Part shown: positions 63,453 through 64,000 of the stretch, one piece after another | Position numbering within the stretch: the stretch's first letter is position 1 | Layout: each line of letters begins with the position of its first letter | Assembly (NCBI GenBank): GCA_025359965.1 | Contig: JANYDC010000068.1 | Span: 50,252 to 114,251, forward strand | From: Pedosphaera sp. | GTDB lineage: Bacteria > Verrucomicrobiota > Verrucomicrobiia > Limisphaerales > SXQI01 | Direction: 5' to 3' | DNA: 64,000 nt | The notes under the pieces: model-generated | Databases searched by the model: none | Seen by the model: only the letters and a program-made list of their open reading frames with translations | What the model was told of the DNA's origin: nothing | Translations under genes and position numbers: made by a program

Positions 63453-64000
63453 TTTCCTTGCTAACGGGAGGGGTGGAGAGGGATTCGGCTGAGGTGATGT
63501 GGGTTGGCTGGGGAGTCGGTACTCTTTGGGGGACGCCAAGAGTCAGCACAGAACTTGGGCTGTCCGTAGGAGCTGCCTGAGGGACGCCGGTTCTGGGGAC
63601 CCGCCCTACAAGGGAAGCGGAACGGAGGGCGAGTTGCTGTTGTTTGAGTTGGAGGTTTTCGATGCGGAGGACCAAGCGGAGGAGGCGTTCGATTTCTTTG
63701 AGTGGGGTTCCCGGGTTAAGGCTCAGGTCGAAGAGGCGTTTCTGGAGACGGTTGGAAACGGCATTTAGGTACGGGATTTTGTTGGAGACGGCGGCGAGGT
63801 CTTGGATTTGGTCCTGATCAGCTTGTTGCTCGACGAGTTTTTCGGGTTGGATGTGGTCGAGGTAGTAGTTGCGCAGGGAGGTGTAGTGGATTTTGAGGCC
63901 GAGGCCTTCGGGGCGAGGGGCATTTATTTTGTCGACAGTGGCAGTGTAGGAGTGAGTTTGCAGCCAGTCCTTGATTTGGTCCTGATCGGCGATTGGCAGA
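63319..64000 (-). CDS. C-terminal part of an unknown protein with Pro-rich tail (cut by window edge)
   Basis: 227 residues are visible; the start lies beyond base 64000. The first part is helical and helix-turn-helix-like: ADQDQIKDWLQTHSYTATVD, then APRPEGLGLKIHYTSLRNYY and LVEQQADQDQIQDLAAVSNK. Similar DWLxxHxYxxxVxxI and PRPEGxGxKxHxTSLRxFY sequences occur in unnamed PVC proteins that may be DNA-binding. The second part (about the last 110 residues) is Pro/Ser/Thr-rich and disordered (VPTPQPTHITSAESLSTPPV). The function is unknown. The 189 bases between its stop and the giant cytochrome gene hold nothing I can name. Confidence 0.65.
   Translation of the reverse strand, partial: LPIADQDQIKDWLQTHSYTATVDKINAPRPEGLGLKIHYTSLRNYYLDHIQPEKLVEQQADQDQIQDLAAVSNKIPYLNAVSNRLQKRLFDLSLNPGTPLKEIERLLRLVLRIENLQLKQQQLALRSASLVGRVPRTGVPQAAPTDSPSSVLTLGVPQRVPTPQPTHITSAESLSTPPVSKEKQELSSFRAPLPIKHQPITPPLTQKVILTTTNLPLPSIKPPIKK

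Overview
The window reads as a chromosomal piece of a free-living Verrucomicrobia-type bacterium (PVC superphylum, probably the Pedosphaera/Limisphaera side). The evidence is protein content only: an Akkermansia-like Amuc_1098-1101 pilus operon, planctomycete-type cytochrome proteins (DUF1549/DUF1553) with a DUF1501 partner, an exosortase with EpsI, many large secreted proteins with the C-terminal domains common in this phylum, BspA-type leucine-rich repeats and a GxxExxY protein. Gene density is high, with many 1-4 base ATGA/TGATG overlaps. One tRNA (Lys, TTT) is present. I saw no rRNA, CRISPR array, transposase or integrase.

Layout. 1-4540: three secreted proteins on the minus strand, the first cut by the window edge. 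4561-5469: a stand-alone 5'-3' exonuclease. 5492-12051: a minus-strand pilus-like operon (PilM-PilN fusion, Amuc_1100-like, Amuc_1099-like, secretin), in which the secretin is split into two genes and the second half has its own signal peptide. 12187-15226: UDP-glucuronate decarboxylase, CheR, Tat-exported phosphoesterase. 15390-18593: exosortase, EpsI and an initiating sugar-phosphate transferase. 18590-20305: receiver-kinase hybrid and a separate HPt protein. 20652-23109: DUF3352-like secreted protein and YajQ. 23155-25733: a sulfur-stress module (ArsR regulator, YgaP-like rhodanese, CoA-disulfide reductase with rhodanese). 25808-32238: DUF255 thioredoxin protein, PQQ-type propeller, SPFH protein, RHH regulator and a class C PBP. 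32239-36416: a two-gene sugar-nucleotide operon whose large protein joins an L-fucokinase-like half to a UDPGP-type nucleotidyltransferase half. 36558-40119: small membrane and zinc-ribbon proteins, then a decayed kinase/FHA/ECF-sigma locus, then an MFS transporter.

40188-48216: membrane protein, DUF1549-DUF1553/DUF1501 pair, then M20 peptidase, glycosyltransferase and flippase. 48203-50259: cdsA-dxr, followed upstream by GxxExxY flanked by TTCGCG repeats. 50801-55548: TIM-barrel isomerase, DUF4097 protein and an ECF sigma/anti-sigma operon led by a secreted protein. 55751-57954: BspA-like LRR protein and ABM monooxygenase. 57968-63129: tRNA-Lys, TPR protein, rex and a giant planctomycete-type cytochrome c protein. 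63319-64000: the C-terminal part of an unknown protein.

The strongest leads are the split secretin in the pilus operon, the fucokinase/UDPGP fusion with an apparently degenerate GalU-like partner, and the decaying ECF-sigma/kinase locus. Gene calls rest on reading the translations; no database search was run.
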